DNA from: Acidobacteriota bacterium
GTDB taxonomy: Bacteria; Acidobacteriota; Blastocatellia; Pyrinomonadales; Pyrinomonadaceae
Length of the DNA: 64,000 bases
NCBI GenBank assembly: GCA_019639135.1
Contig: JAHBSL010000005.1
Coordinates: 123,750-187,749 of the forward strand
Direction of reading: 5' to 3'
Shown here: positions 53,046-62,317 of the stretch, in pieces
How positions within the stretch are numbered: position 1 is the first letter of the stretch
Layout of the letters: each line of letters starts with the position of its first letter
Notes under the pieces: generated by a model
Told to the model about the DNA's origin: nothing
The model's database searches: none
What the model saw: the letters and a program-made list of their open reading frames with translations, nothing else
Program-made: the position numbers and the translations under genes

Positions 53046-54572
53046 ATGCAATTGTCTGACCCGAACGTAAATCTTGCGATCATCCTGCCGGAGATCATCA
53101 TCGCGATCACAGGCGTCGTCGTGATGCTCTACGATTGCTTTTTCCCGAAGAACCGCGGGATAACCGGCACGATGTCGCTCATCGGCATCGCGGCCGCGGC
53201 CATCTCGATCGCTTTGATCTGGCCCGGCGGCTCGGTCCCGGCTTCGGCCTGGGGCGGCATGATCGTTCACGACAGCCTCCGGCTTAGCTTCTCGGTCGTC
53301 TTTTTGCTCGTGGCGGCTCTGACCATTCTTGTCTCGACCGTCTGGATCGAGCGCGAGGACGTCCCCGGCGGCGAATATCACGCCCTGCTGCTTTTTGCGA
53401 CCTTCGGGATGCTTCTGATGTCCTCGGGCAATGACCTTGTCGTCATTTTCCTTGGCCTCGAAACGCTCTCCATCGCGACCTACGTAATGGCCGGGCTCCG
53501 CAAATCGGACCTCAAGTCGAACGAATCCGCGATGAAGTATTTCATTCTCGGCTCGCTCGCCTCGGCCTTTTTGCTCTACGGAATGGCCCTGGTCTATGGA
53601 GCGACCGGAACTATGAACATCACCGAGATCGCCGCCAAGGTCTCTGACCCGAACTTCCCCGCCCTTCTTCTCGTAGGTGCGGCGATGCTCGTTGTCGGCT
53701 TCGGTTTCAAGGTTGCGGCGGCTCCGTTCCACGTTTGGACGCCCGACGTTTACGAGGGTGCTCCGTCGCCGATCACAGGCTTTATGGCCGCCGGGCCCAA
53801 GGCCGCTGCGTTCGCCTCGTTCCTTCGGATATTCGTTATTGGATTTCCGGTGGTCGGCGGGCTCGAGGCCGCAGGTTATCTAAATTATTCCTGGACGACC
53901 GCTCTCGCCGTCATGGCCATCGCAACAATGACGGTCGGCAACGTCGCGGCGATAATGCAGAACAACGTCAAGCGTATGCTTGCGTATTCGTCGATCGCTC
54001 ATGCCGGCTATGCCCTTGTCGGATTTGTCGGAGCGGGCGTCGCCGCGAGCCAATCGAACCGCGATGCCGCCATTGCCGCCGTTGCGTTCTATATGCTTTC
54101 TTACGCGGTCGCGAACATCGGCTCTTTCGCCATCATCACGCTGCTCGGGCAAAAGAACGACCGCCGCACCGAGTTCGAGGATTTCAACGGCATCGGCTTC
54201 AAGTCGCCCGTTCTTTCCTTTACGCTCTCGCTCTTTATGCTCAGCCTGCTCGGGTTGCCGCTGACCGCGGGCTTTATCGGAAAGGTGCTCGTCTTCCGGC
54301 CGGCACTTGAGGCAAATAACCCGCTGCTGACCGTTATGGTCGTCGCCGCCGTTATCAATACCGCGATCTCTGCTTACTATTACCTGCGGATGATCGTTGT
54401 GATGTTCTTCAAGGAACGTGCGACCGATTGGGTCGAGCCGCGGATCCCTTCGGCTCTTGCCGCCGTGATCCTCGTTACCGTCATCGGCACTTTCTACTTC
54501 GGCATCTTCGGCAACCGCGTCATCGAACGCTTTAGCCAACAGCCGATCGCCGAGGCCGTTTCTCAGAGGTAA
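53046..54572 (+). CDS. nuoN: NADH-quinone oxidoreductase subunit N
   Basis: 508 aa antiporter-like subunit. Contains FLGLETLSIATYVMAG, APFHVWTPDVYEGAPSPITG and KRMLAYSSIAHAGYALVG. Last recognisable nuo gene; a strong terminator follows. The cluster therefore covers A,B,C,D,E,F,G,H,J,K,L,M,N, in the usual order but without I. Confidence 0.97.
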   Translation: MQLSDPNVNLAIILPEIIIAITGVVVMLYDCFFPKNRGITGTMSLIGIAAAAISIALIWPGGSVPASAWGGMIVHDSLRLSFSVVFLLVAALTILVSTVWIEREDVPGGEYHALLLFATFGMLLMSSGNDLVVIFLGLETLSIATYVMAGLRKSDLKSNESAMKYFILGSLASAFLLYGMALVYGATGTMNITEIAAKVSDPNFPALLLVGAAMLVVGFGFKVAAAPFHVWTPDVYEGAPSPITGFMAAGPKAAAFASFLRIFVIGFPVVGGLEAAGYLNYSWTTALAVMAIATMTVGNVAAIMQNNVKRMLAYSSIAHAGYALVGFVGAGVAASQSNRDAAIAAVAFYMLSYAVANIGSFAIITLLGQKNDRRTEFEDFNGIGFKSPVLSFTLSLFMLSLLGLPLTAGFIGKVLVFRPALEANNPLLTVMVVAAVINTAISAYYYLRMIVVMFFKERATDWVEPRIPSALAAVILVTVIGTFYFGIFGNRVIERFSQQPIAEAVSQR

Positions 54573-54581
54573 AGAAGATCT

Positions 54582-54626
54582 GCCGGATGCCGTCGCGTTT
54601 GCGACCGCATTCGGCTTTTCTATTTT
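54582..54626 (+). terminator. Intrinsic terminator of the nuo operon
   Basis: GCCGGATGC / GCATTCGGC outer stem with GTCGC / GCGAC inner stem, followed by TTTTCTATTTT. Confidence 0.9.
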
Positions 54627-54651
54627 AAATTCGGTTGCCCCGAACAGGCAG

Positions 54652-55128
54652 ATGACAGCAGTTGCAGAGATACGAAACGCCATCGGCGATAGCTGGATAC
54701 CGCAGATCTATGCGGACCGCGTTCGCCCGCTCCGGACGCGTGCTTTTGAGATGGACATCGCCGAACGCGAGTCGTTGCCGGAGATAATGGACACGCTCCT
54801 AGGCTGCGAGCTCAAGGCCGGCCGCGTCCGCGTACAGTGCCCGACGCGTCCCGTCGCCCGATATTTGGCGGTCTTTGCTCGGCTCGGCTGCCGCAAGGTC
54901 GCCGTTCCGTACGACATCACACAGATACCCGAGCTTGCCGACGAATTCGAACGTGCATGGGCCGTCGCCGAGCGGCAACTGGCCTTGGCCGCGGCAGGGC
55001 TTTCGCCCCAATCGGCCGGCCGCTTGCGTGCCGCCCTGATCCGCGAAATGCGGACGGAGATCGCAAAGATCGGCTCCGGCGAACTGATGCCGCTCTTTGA
55101 CACCTCGACCAAGCAAAGGAAAGACTGA
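54652..55128 (+). CDS. Hypothetical cytoplasmic protein, 158 aa
   Basis: No family recognised. Mixed alpha/beta, soluble, with three Cys (LLGCELKAG, RVQCPTRP, LGCRKVAV) not spaced as a typical metal site, a central VAVPYDITQIPELADEF segment and a helical, Arg/Ala-rich C-terminus. The start at 54652 lies 26 bp after the nuo terminator, and the next gene begins 68 bp downstream on the same strand. Codon usage resembles its neighbours. Confidence 0.65.
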   Translation: MTAVAEIRNAIGDSWIPQIYADRVRPLRTRAFEMDIAERESLPEIMDTLLGCELKAGRVRVQCPTRPVARYLAVFARLGCRKVAVPYDITQIPELADEFERAWAVAERQLALAAAGLSPQSAGRLRAALIREMRTEIAKIGSGELMPLFDTSTKQRKD

Positions 55129-55196
55129 TATAATCATCAAATTGTTCGTAACCCGGCGTTACGGGTTAGGGAACAGTTCATTTTGCGATAACGATT

Positions 55197-56108
55197 ATGT
55201 TCGATGCCGTTCGCCAAACCGCCGTCCGAGAAGAGTTGCCGTTTCCTTACGGGAACCGCACCTTTTGTCTCTACGAGCCGATCGAAAAGACCATCGACAG
55301 TGCCCGAGTCCTGATCGTCAACAATCTGCTTCGTTATGAAAGCGACCTCTCGCCGCTGGCCCACGAAGAATGGCAGGAGTCGATCCCTTCGCGGCTTCGG
55401 TTCGAACGCAAGGTCTCCGGAATGGCGACCAACAACATCGCACAGAACGTCATCCGGCTTGTCCGTTCGCCGAAATCGACGACCGTGCATCTCTCTGAGA
55501 TCGCCCGGGCCGTCGCCGATTTTCGCCCGGAGGCGATCGTCCTCAGCGGCACGTTCAGCGACTTCGATTATTACAATCCCGATCACATCGAGAGCTTTAA
55601 GGAGTTCATCCACAAGACAAAGATCCCGGTGCTCGCCATCTGCGGGGCACATCAGCTCGTCGGCGTCGCCTTCGGCTCCGAGCTCAGAACGCTCGATGGG
55701 CTTGAGCTTCACGAGAAACGCACCGACCGCCTCGTCGAATATCAATATCGCTTCGTCAAGATCACCGACCGCTCGGACCCGATCTTCGAAGGCATCGACG
55801 ACACGATGTCCGGCGTCTGGCAGGATTACACGAAAGAGAGCGACGTGCTCCGCGTTTGGCAGAACCACGGTGTTCAGGTAATGGGCGTGCCCGAAGGGTT
55901 TCACCTCCTTGCGAGCTCATACCTCTGCCGCAACCAGATGATGGTCAAGCGGTCCGAGGGGCAGATGATCTACTGCGTTCAATTCCACCTTGAAAAGTCG
56001 TTCGAGGATTGGTCAAAGAACCCGACACGCTGGGAACACCCGAACGAATCCCGTGACGGCCGCATCCTTTTCGAGAATTTCCTCAAGCTCGCAAAGCAGC
56101 ATCGATAG
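55197..56108 (+). CDS. Stand-alone class I glutamine amidotransferase
   Basis: 303 aa. The class I GATase triad is present: nucleophile Cys149 (VLAICGAHQLVG), His264 and Glu266 (YCVQFHLEKS, Pro of the usual HPE replaced by Leu). The first 95 residues are extra. Such domains release ammonia from glutamine for a partner enzyme, or act as gamma-glutamyl hydrolases (PuuD-like). No synthetase domain is fused or adjacent, so partner and substrate are unknown; the guaA GATase resemblance is only in the triad region. A terminator follows. Confidence 0.85.
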   Translation: MFDAVRQTAVREELPFPYGNRTFCLYEPIEKTIDSARVLIVNNLLRYESDLSPLAHEEWQESIPSRLRFERKVSGMATNNIAQNVIRLVRSPKSTTVHLSEIARAVADFRPEAIVLSGTFSDFDYYNPDHIESFKEFIHKTKIPVLAICGAHQLVGVAFGSELRTLDGLELHEKRTDRLVEYQYRFVKITDRSDPIFEGIDDTMSGVWQDYTKESDVLRVWQNHGVQVMGVPEGFHLLASSYLCRNQMMVKRSEGQMIYCVQFHLEKSFEDWSKNPTRWEHPNESRDGRILFENFLKLAKQHR

Positions 56109-56128
56109 GATAAATTCAAAAAGAAAAA

Positions 56129-56158
56129 AGGCGGCCCCGATCCTGAGGCCGCCTCTTG
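56129..56158. terminator. Terminator between the amidotransferase and ybdK genes
   Basis: AGGCGGCC-CCGATCCTGA-GGCCGCCT stem with AAAAAA before and TCTTGTTCTT after; suits both convergent genes. Confidence 0.8.
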
Positions 56159-56176
56159 TTCTTGATGACGTCGCGG

Positions 56177-57298
56177 TCAGTCGAAACAGTGCTCGGGGAC
56201 GTTCTCGAGCGTATCGACTATCAGCATATCCACCACGGCGTTGAAGTCGCCGCCCGTTTCTTCGTAAACCTTTAGCTGTTTATCGGCCGACGTGCCGCGT
56301 TCGAGCATCGTATGGATATGCTCGACCTCTTTACGCGATCCGAGCGGGTCTAATACATCATCAACAAAATCAAGCAGTTCGCGTATCAGGTCCTTTACCG
56401 GCACTTCTTTCTGCTTGCCGAGGTCGAGGAGCTTGCCGTCAAGCCCATATCGGACTGCCCGCCACTTGTTCTCCTGTATCAGCCGGCGATGATAAAGTCG
56501 GAACCCGAGATTCTTGTCTATCAGCACATTGAGCTTTGCGACGATCGCTTGAAAGAGAGCAGCGACCGCGATCGTGTCATCGACCCGCGTCGGAATGTCG
56601 CAGATACGGAACTCGAGCGTCGGGAATTTGCAATGCGGCCTTACGTCCCACCAGATCTTTGTCCCGTCCTGGATGCAGTTCATCTTGATCAGCAGATCGA
56701 CATAACGCTGGTATTGCTGGAACGATTCAAAGTGGTCGGGAATGTCCGTTCGCGGAAACTTTTTGAAAACCTCTGAGCGATACGATTTGAGCCCCGTGTT
56801 GAACCCGAGCCAGAACGGAGACGAGGTCGTCATCGCCAGAACGTGCGGGAGGAAATAGCGGGCCGCGTTCATTATGTTTATCCGCCGGTCAAGGTCCTCG
56901 ACCGCGACGTGGACGTGAACGCCGAAGATCAGCAGGCTGCGGGCGACCATCTGCAGTTCATCGACCAGCAACTTATACCGGTCGCCTTCGTAGATCTCCT
57001 GCTCGGACCACTTCGAGAAAGGGTGGGTCGAGGCCGCGACGATAGCCATTCCCTTTCTTTTAGCAAGGCCCGAGATTATGCAACGGAGCTTTGTGATATC
57101 CTCGCGGGCTTCCTGAATATTGGCACAAACGCCCGTCCCGACCTCTATCATCGACTGGATCATCTCCGGCTTGATCTTCTCGCCTAGCAGCAGCTTGCCC
57201 TCGTCGAGAATTTCTGAAACGTGGGACTTCAGTTCGCGTGTGGCCGGATCGACGATCTGGAATTCCTCTTCGATGCCGAGTGTGAATTGTTCAAACAT
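56177..57298 (-). CDS. YbdK-type carboxylate-amine ligase (GCS2 family)
   Basis: 373 aa, the usual length for YbdK. Start FTLGIEEEFQIVDPATREL, the MIEVGTGVC block, the FGVHVHVAVEDLDR stretch and HCKFPTLEFRICD with metal/ATP ligands are conserved. The family joins glutamate-like carboxylates to amines, and some members have weak gamma-glutamylcysteine ligase activity. It lies downstream of the LysR gene on the same strand with a 49-bp gap, beside a cystathionine enzyme, which suggests a link to cysteine or low-molecular-weight thiols (inference). Confidence 0.92.
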   Translation of the reverse strand: MFEQFTLGIEEEFQIVDPATRELKSHVSEILDEGKLLLGEKIKPEMIQSMIEVGTGVCANIQEAREDITKLRCIISGLAKRKGMAIVAASTHPFSKWSEQEIYEGDRYKLLVDELQMVARSLLIFGVHVHVAVEDLDRRINIMNAARYFLPHVLAMTTSSPFWLGFNTGLKSYRSEVFKKFPRTDIPDHFESFQQYQRYVDLLIKMNCIQDGTKIWWDVRPHCKFPTLEFRICDIPTRVDDTIAVAALFQAIVAKLNVLIDKNLGFRLYHRRLIQENKWRAVRYGLDGKLLDLGKQKEVPVKDLIRELLDFVDDVLDPLGSRKEVEHIHTMLERGTSADKQLKVYEETGGDFNAVVDMLIVDTLENVPEHCFD

Positions 57299-57347
57299 TT
57301 AGTGTCTCTTCCTTCCCTAAGAATATGCAGGCCGTGTTTCGAACGTG

Positions 57348-58262
57348 TTAAGCGGCATTGCCGTCCGCGGCCGGTTTTGCCCGTGCCGCCATCTCCTCGG
57401 CGAGTTCAAGGAACGCCTTCGCCGCATGCGAGAGCGGTGAATTCCGGCGATAAACGATATGCAGCCGGCGTTCAAGCCGCATTTCCTTAACTGTTACCCC
57501 GCGGAGCCGCCCGCTTTCGATCTCGGCCGCTGCCGTCAATCTCGGCACGAGCGCAACGCCCGCGTTCTGCTCGACCATCCGCTTGATGGCCTCAAGCGAC
57601 GGAAGCTCGACCGTTATCCTTAGCGGCGTCCGGTTATTCGCAAAGCATTCTATCACCTTCTCGCGGTACGGTGACTTCGCGTTGTGGGCTATAAAGGTCT
57701 CATCCGCCAATTCCTTTATCGAAATGTTCTCCGCTCCCGCGAGCCGGTGCCCTGGTGCGACGATCAGCACAAGCTCATCCGTCAACACCTGCATCGCCTT
57801 CAACCCGGCGTCGGCCGGCTTGAATGACAGAACCCCGAGCTCGACCTCACGCGAGGCGATCTCTTTCGGTATCCGGCTCGCGACGCCGCGTTTGACCTCG
57901 ACCTTGATCTGCGGATGCCGCCGCCGAAATTCCATGATCACCGGCAGAAGATAAAAGACCGTGTGCTCATTGGCGCTGATCGAGACCTTTCCGCGGTGGA
58001 GTTCCGAAAGCTCCTTAACGGCAAGCTCGGCATTGCGGCGAAGGTTCAGGATCTGCCGTGCATATTCGACCAGAACCTCGCCCGCATCGGTCAGCGTTCC
58101 GTCCTTTGATGAGCGATCAAAGAGCCGCTGCCCCAGGTCCTGCTCGAGTCGGCTGATCGCCTGACTTACGGCCGGCTGCGTTCGGTCCAGGACCTCGGCT
58201 GCCCTGGAGAAACTCCGCTCATTGGCCACAGTTACAAGAACTTCAAGCTGGTTGATATCCAT
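57348..58262 (-). CDS. LysR-family transcriptional regulator
   Basis: 304 aa. Winged helix-turn-helix at 1-60 (MDINQLEVLVTVANERSFSRAAEVLDRTQPAVSQAISRLEQDLG) and a type-2 periplasmic-binding-like effector domain from about 90. Belongs by appearance to the CbbR/CysB-like general group; the effector is unknown. Divergent from the cystathionine enzyme gene (272 bp between starts) and upstream of ybdK, so a regulator of sulfur amino-acid or thiol genes is plausible. A palindrome AGTTATATAACT lies 36 bp upstream of its start. Confidence 0.93.
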   Translation of the reverse strand: MDINQLEVLVTVANERSFSRAAEVLDRTQPAVSQAISRLEQDLGQRLFDRSSKDGTLTDAGEVLVEYARQILNLRRNAELAVKELSELHRGKVSISANEHTVFYLLPVIMEFRRRHPQIKVEVKRGVASRIPKEIASREVELGVLSFKPADAGLKAMQVLTDELVLIVAPGHRLAGAENISIKELADETFIAHNAKSPYREKVIECFANNRTPLRITVELPSLEAIKRMVEQNAGVALVPRLTAAAEIESGRLRGVTVKEMRLERRLHIVYRRNSPLSHAAKAFLELAEEMAARAKPAADGNAA

Positions 58263-58297
58263 CGAAAATCAGAATTTGTGAGATTATCCTAGCCGAT

Positions 58298-58309
58298 AGT
58301 TATATAACT
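58298..58309. promoter_or_regulatory. Candidate LysR-type operator
   Basis: Palindrome AGTTATATAACT in the divergent region, AT-rich, with a further TTTCAATTATGAAAT partial inverted repeat beside it. Typical position for an autoregulatory site. Confidence 0.45.
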
Positions 58310-58533
58310 TTCAATTATGAAATGCCGGATTTTCATCCCTTTTTCATGTTGCCGAATACCGCCGCCATTCCACCCGGCCGTTCGGCCCCGCATTCGCCCC
58401 TAACTTGTTTGACATAATAGACTTCGACCGATACCATTTCGGATGGCGATCAAAGTCCCGCCGGGTTGGTCAATTTCCGCAAAAGCAGATAAAATGGCTG
58501 ATTATCAAGTTCAGCGTTTCTGCTCTGTCAAAT

Positions 58534-59667
58534 ATGGGATTTTCAACAATTGCGATCCACGCCGGTAACGACCCCGATCCGGCAACCGGCGCGGTATCGG
58601 TCCCCATTTACCAAACCTCGACCTACGCACAGGACGGCCTTGGCCGGCACAAGGGGTTTGAATACGCTCGCACCCAGAATCCAACTCGCACGGCATTAGA
58701 AAAGAATATCGCGGCGCTCGAGAATGCCCGCTTCGGCTTTGCCTTTGCATCCGGGATGGCCGCTATCGACACCGTGCTCAAGCTCGTCAAGGCCGGCGAC
58801 CACGTCCTTCTCGGCGATAACACTTACGGCGGTACGTTCCGGCTTTTCGATCGGGTATTGCGGAACTACGGCGTTGAGTTCGACCTGGTCGATAGCTCCG
58901 ACCTTTCCGCCTTTGAGAACGCCTTTAAGCCGAACACCAAAATGGTGTTTGTCGAAACGCCGACCAATCCGGTAATGACGGTCACCGACCTAGCGGCGGT
59001 TGCCGAGCTTTCGCATGCCCGCGGCGCCAAGGTCGTTTGCGACAACACTTTCATGTCGCCTTATTTCCAGCGGCCGCTCGACCTCGGCTGCGACATCGTC
59101 GTCCACTCGACAACCAAATATCTTAACGGCCACTCGGACAGCGTCGGCGGCTTCGCAGCTTTGAACGACGAGAAAGACGCCGAGTGGATCGGCTTTGTCC
59201 AGAACAGCATCGGTGCGATACTTTCGCCGATGGATTCGTTCCTCGTGCTCCGCGGAACCAAGACGCTCGCCGTTCGGATGGAGGCCCACGACCGCAACGG
59301 CCGGCAGGTGGCGAACTTCCTAGCCGAGCATCCGCGGGTCGAAAAGGTATATTATCCCGGCCTCGCCTCGCACCCGCAGCACGAGCTTGCCAAACGGCAA
59401 CAGTCCGGCTTCGGCGGCATGGTGTCGTTCGAAACGGGTTCGCTTGAGAGTGCAAAAAAGGTGCTTGAGGGCGTCAAACTGTGTACACTTGGAGAGAGCC
59501 TCGGGGGCGTTGAATCGCTGATCTCGCACCCGGCGACGATGACGCACGCCTCGGTTCCCGAAGAGCGGCGTCGCCAGCTCGGCATTACCGACGGGCTCGT
59601 CCGGATCTCCGTCGGCATTGAGGATGCCGAAGATATTATTGCGGACCTCGATCAGGCACTTGCCTGA
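58534..59667 (+). CDS. Cystathionine gamma-synthase/lyase, PLP-dependent
   Basis: 377 aa from the ATG at 58534 (the frame extends 43 codons upstream without similarity). Cys/Met-metabolism PLP family: Lys195 in HSTTKYLNGHSD forms the Schiff base, with YARTQNPTRTALEKNIA, FASGMAAIDTVL and the C-terminal LGESLGGVESLISHPATMTH. Residues distinguishing synthase (MetB) from lyase (MetC/CTH) cannot be read reliably, so both are left open. It converts between cysteine and homocysteine precursors. Divergent LysR gene upstream. Confidence 0.93.
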   Translation: MGFSTIAIHAGNDPDPATGAVSVPIYQTSTYAQDGLGRHKGFEYARTQNPTRTALEKNIAALENARFGFAFASGMAAIDTVLKLVKAGDHVLLGDNTYGGTFRLFDRVLRNYGVEFDLVDSSDLSAFENAFKPNTKMVFVETPTNPVMTVTDLAAVAELSHARGAKVVCDNTFMSPYFQRPLDLGCDIVVHSTTKYLNGHSDSVGGFAALNDEKDAEWIGFVQNSIGAILSPMDSFLVLRGTKTLAVRMEAHDRNGRQVANFLAEHPRVEKVYYPGLASHPQHELAKRQQSGFGGMVSFETGSLESAKKVLEGVKLCTLGESLGGVESLISHPATMTHASVPEERRRQLGITDGLVRISVGIEDAEDIIADLDQALA

Positions 59668-59735
59668 CGCGGCCGATGAATTTGCGGAGCGTTCCGCCGG
59701 CCCGGCTACCCGCTGTCGTGCCAATTGATCGTTTT

Positions 59736-60683
59736 ATGCTAAATGTTGAGGTTCATGCCACGTCCCACGTCGGACGCGTAAGAAAGGGCAATGAGGATAA
59801 CTACCTTATGCTCCATATCTCGCGTTCGGTCGCCTGGACGGGCACTCAGGAAGATTCCGAATTCATCATCGAAAGCCAGAACTTCGAGGTTGATGACAAC
59901 GGTGTGGTGCTTGCGGTCTCTGACGGCATGGGCGGCGCGATGGCGGGTGAGGTCGCGAGCAAAATGGCCGTTGAGTGCGTAAGCGAAAAGCTGCTCGAAG
60001 ACGACCTCGAAGAAACGCTGACGCCCGAGGCCTATGACTACAACCTCATCGCAAAGCTTTACAACGCAACCGTTTACGCAAACTATCTCGTCCACCAGCA
60101 GGGCCGCTCTGACGCTCAGTTCCAGGGAATGGGAGCGACCTTCACCGGCATCGGCGTCACCTCTCGCGGCATCGACCTCATCCAGGTTGGTGACAGCCGC
60201 GCATACCTTGTCCGCAACGGCAAGATCTATCAGGTGACCAAGGACCAATCGCTCGTTCAGCAGCTTATCGATGCCCAGCAGATCTCGCCCGAGGAGGCCG
60301 AAACCCACACGCTCAAGAACGTCATTCTCCAGGCACTCGGTGCACAGAACGAGATATTCCCCGTCGCCGCCCGGCTCAAGCCCTGTAACGGCGATGTGCT
60401 CCTGCTTTGCAGCGACGGCCTTTCTAATAAGGTAAGTGCCGCCGGAATGCAGCGGATCGTAACCGAAAATTACGACACTCTCGGCAAAGCCGCAGCAACG
60501 CTCGTAACCGAAGCGAACAACAACGGCGGAGAAGACAACATCACGGTCGTCATCGCAAAACTGACCGGCGATGACCTTCCCGCCCCGAACGGTGAAGATG
60601 TCCAATTAGAGATCCTTGACCTTGGGAATGTTCACGACACCGCCGAGCAGGACACGGCGGAAATATTAGAGGACGAGGCCTAG
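59736..60683 (+). CDS. PP2C-type serine/threonine phosphatase
   Basis: 315 aa. The start at 59736 was chosen because MLNVEVHATSHVGRVRKGNEDNY matches the PP2C N-terminus; an ATG at 59676 would add 20 residues. Metal-binding motifs are RKGNEDNY, VSDGMGGAMAGEVA, CSDGLSNKV and GGEDNITVVI. A stretch near residues 28-45 is inserted relative to Stp1-type enzymes. A Glu-rich C-terminal tail of about 40 aa follows. It dephosphorylates Ser/Thr (Mn/Mg-dependent). It overlaps the convergent gene by 4 bp. Confidence 0.93.
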   Translation: MLNVEVHATSHVGRVRKGNEDNYLMLHISRSVAWTGTQEDSEFIIESQNFEVDDNGVVLAVSDGMGGAMAGEVASKMAVECVSEKLLEDDLEETLTPEAYDYNLIAKLYNATVYANYLVHQQGRSDAQFQGMGATFTGIGVTSRGIDLIQVGDSRAYLVRNGKIYQVTKDQSLVQQLIDAQQISPEEAETHTLKNVILQALGAQNEIFPVAARLKPCNGDVLLLCSDGLSNKVSAAGMQRIVTENYDTLGKAAATLVTEANNNGGEDNITVVIAKLTGDDLPAPNGEDVQLEILDLGNVHDTAEQDTAEILEDEA

Positions 60684-61156
60684 TCCTGCTTCCAACCCGG
60701 CATTTCCTTTCGCGATGGGCGAACATAGATCTTCGCTCCTTCGACCCGGACCACTTCAACCTTTTCGCCGGCCGTCAGCACTGTCTCTTCATCCGCGGGA
60801 AACGCGGTCCACTCCGAACCCTGAACACTGACCGAGGCGGCGTTGAGTGCTCCCGTGCTTCCATCGACCACCGTACCGATCTTCCCCGGCAATGCGTCCG
60901 CTCCGAACTTCGCTTCGCGCTCGCCCTTGCCCCACATATAGTTTGAAAAGATCGTCCGCGACATTGCCGTCAGAGCCCCGGAGACGGCAATGAATGCGAT
61001 GAACTGCCAGAGATATCCGAAGCCCATCAGCCCGACGAGCCCCGCAGCCAAGGCCCCGAGCCCGAACCAGAAAAGCACGAAGCCGAGCGTGAAGACCTCC
61101 GCCACGATCAGCGATACCCCGAGCACGACCCAAAAGATCCAAGCGTATTGTTCCAT
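60680..61156 (-). CDS. NfeD-family membrane protein (short form)
   Basis: 158 aa from the ATG at 61154-61156. Membrane helices lie at about 6-30, 33-50 and 55-72, followed by an OB-fold C-terminal domain (about 90-145; LPGKIGTVVDGSTGALNAASVSVQG to VEVVRVEGAKIYVRP). The short form lacks the serine-protease domain and usually pairs with SPFH/stomatin-like proteins; none is adjacent here. Role in membrane microdomain or protein quality control is inferred from the family. Confidence 0.88.
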   Translation of the reverse strand: MEQYAWIFWVVLGVSLIVAEVFTLGFVLFWFGLGALAAGLVGLMGFGYLWQFIAFIAVSGALTAMSRTIFSNYMWGKGEREAKFGADALPGKIGTVVDGSTGALNAASVSVQGSEWTAFPADEETVLTAGEKVEVVRVEGAKIYVRPSRKEMPGWKQD

Positions 61157-61245
61157 TGGCCAAGAACCTCGTTCCTTGTCCAAATGATAGCATATCGGTG
61201 CTCGGCCTAAAGCGAATCCTAGCTTCGTATCGGCCTGTCCAATTC

Positions 61246-61275
61246 TTTAACCTCGCCCGCTGCCCGTGCTAATAT
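61246..61275 (+). promoter_or_regulatory. Predicted promoter of tRNA-Leu
   Basis: TTTAAC at 61246-61251 and TAATAT at 61270-61275, with an 18-bp spacer, 10 bp before the tRNA. Confidence 0.5.
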
Positions 61276-61284
61276 CATCTTCGT

Positions 61285-61371
61285 GCTGGGGTGGCGGAAT
61301 TGGTAGACGCCCAGGACTTAAAATCCTGTGTCCTTAGGGGCGTGCGGGTTCGACCCCCGCCCTCAGCACCA
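61285..61371 (+). tRNA. tRNA-Leu (anticodon TAA)
   Basis: 87 nt class II tRNA with long variable arm (TGTCCTTAGGGGCG). Acceptor GCTGGGG (61285-61291) pairs with CCTCAGC (61361-61367, one G-T), discriminator A, CCA at 61369-61371. The anticodon arm CAGGA-CTTAAAA-TCCTG gives TAA; the T-arm contains GGTTCGACC. Confidence 0.96.
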
Positions 61372-61872
61372 CCTAAATTTTGAGTTTCTGCCGAGGGCGA
61401 TCTGGGTCGGTTGGAGGCGTGAGTTGAACGCGGTAGATTCCCAGCGGCCATTGCCGAGTTGCATCGAGGTCACGGCACCGGCGGGGTTGTAGGTTAAGTT
61501 CTTTGCGTAGTTCCAGAGGCCTGCCTGTGCGGCGCAGTCGGCGTCCGTGCCCGCCGCGGCGTCCATGCACCGGGCACTCTGAACCATCGAGAGATCGCCG
61601 CTTGCGTCGAGCACGTTCTTCACCACCCGCCCGCTCGGGTACCGCTGCTCCACCATCGCCCCCGAAAGGTTATACGCATACTCCGTCTCATAACCAACGC
61701 CATCCGTCGTCTGCGCAACATTCCCGTACTGATCATAAACCGCGAATGTTGAGATGGAATGCGTGGTCGTCAACGGATTGCTGTAGGCCCGATACTGCCC
61801 GCCTTTGAATGAGTCGCTCCACTTTTGCGGATGCAAGCTCAACAAATTCTCCCAAGAGCAGGAACGTTCGCC
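61363..61872 (-). pseudogene. RHS-repeat fragment truncated at tRNA-Leu
   Basis: Minus-strand frame from the stop of the gene upstream to a stop inside the tRNA sequence. It contains RHS/YD-repeat text (VYDQYGNVAQTTDGVGYETEYAYNLSG, YPSGRVVKNVLDASGDL, LTYNPAGAVTSMQLGNGRWESTAFNSRLQPTQIALG), i.e. an internal piece of an RHS core, without signal, N-terminus or DPxG end. The apparent TTG start is not credible. Its similarity ends just as the 3' end of tRNA-Leu begins. Probably a leftover of a longer RHS gene or displaced cassette. Confidence 0.8.
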
Positions 61873-62313
61873 TTATTGTTCAGCGAGCTGTATCGCTGGA
61901 TTTGATTTAAGCGAATCGATTGAATACTGCGCATTAAAGGAAATCGCGTAGGTGCCGTCGTCGGATCGATATATCCAATTGTCCATAAAATCCTGATCAT
62001 CGGAATTACGATCATTGTAATTTCGCCCTTCTGAAAAGAAGATTTCTATTCCGACAGACCGAGGTAGTTCTTCAACATAGTCTGGACGTGCTAATTCTGG
62101 GACCAGGTAATCTAGCTCTTCATCTAATATTGTCAATCGAACTCCGATGACTTCATTTTCATCGGTCCGAAGCCAATCAAAGAAACCGACGATCGTTCTA
62201 ATTCCCGTATCTATCAACTTTCGACCACTCCACACGAATTCGTCCTGATTGCAGGGCGCGATAACAAGCCCCGGCTTCGAGTGATCTAAAATTACAATAA
62301 GAAATTCGCTCAT
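61873..62313 (-). CDS. Candidate immunity protein for the adjacent RHS toxin
   Basis: 146 aa from the ATG at 62311-62313, only 4 bp after the RHS stop. Small, acidic, no signal or membrane segment, no recognised domain; it reads like a compact alpha/beta protein (MSEFLIVILDHSKPGLVIAP, VELPRSVGIEIFFSEG region). Position immediately after a toxin tip is the classical place of a cognate immunity gene in polymorphic toxin loci. Lower GC than the surroundings. The function is inferred from position only. Confidence 0.7.
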   Translation of the reverse strand: MSEFLIVILDHSKPGLVIAPCNQDEFVWSGRKLIDTGIRTIVGFFDWLRTDENEVIGVRLTILDEELDYLVPELARPDYVEELPRSVGIEIFFSEGRNYNDRNSDDQDFMDNWIYRSDDGTYAISFNAQYSIDSLKSNPAIQLAEQ

Positions 62314-62317
62314 ATGC

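Noticed and set aside
51378..53732. 784-codon frame antisense to nuoM and nuoN
   Set aside because: Shadow frame of conserved membrane proteins; highly charged low-complexity product.
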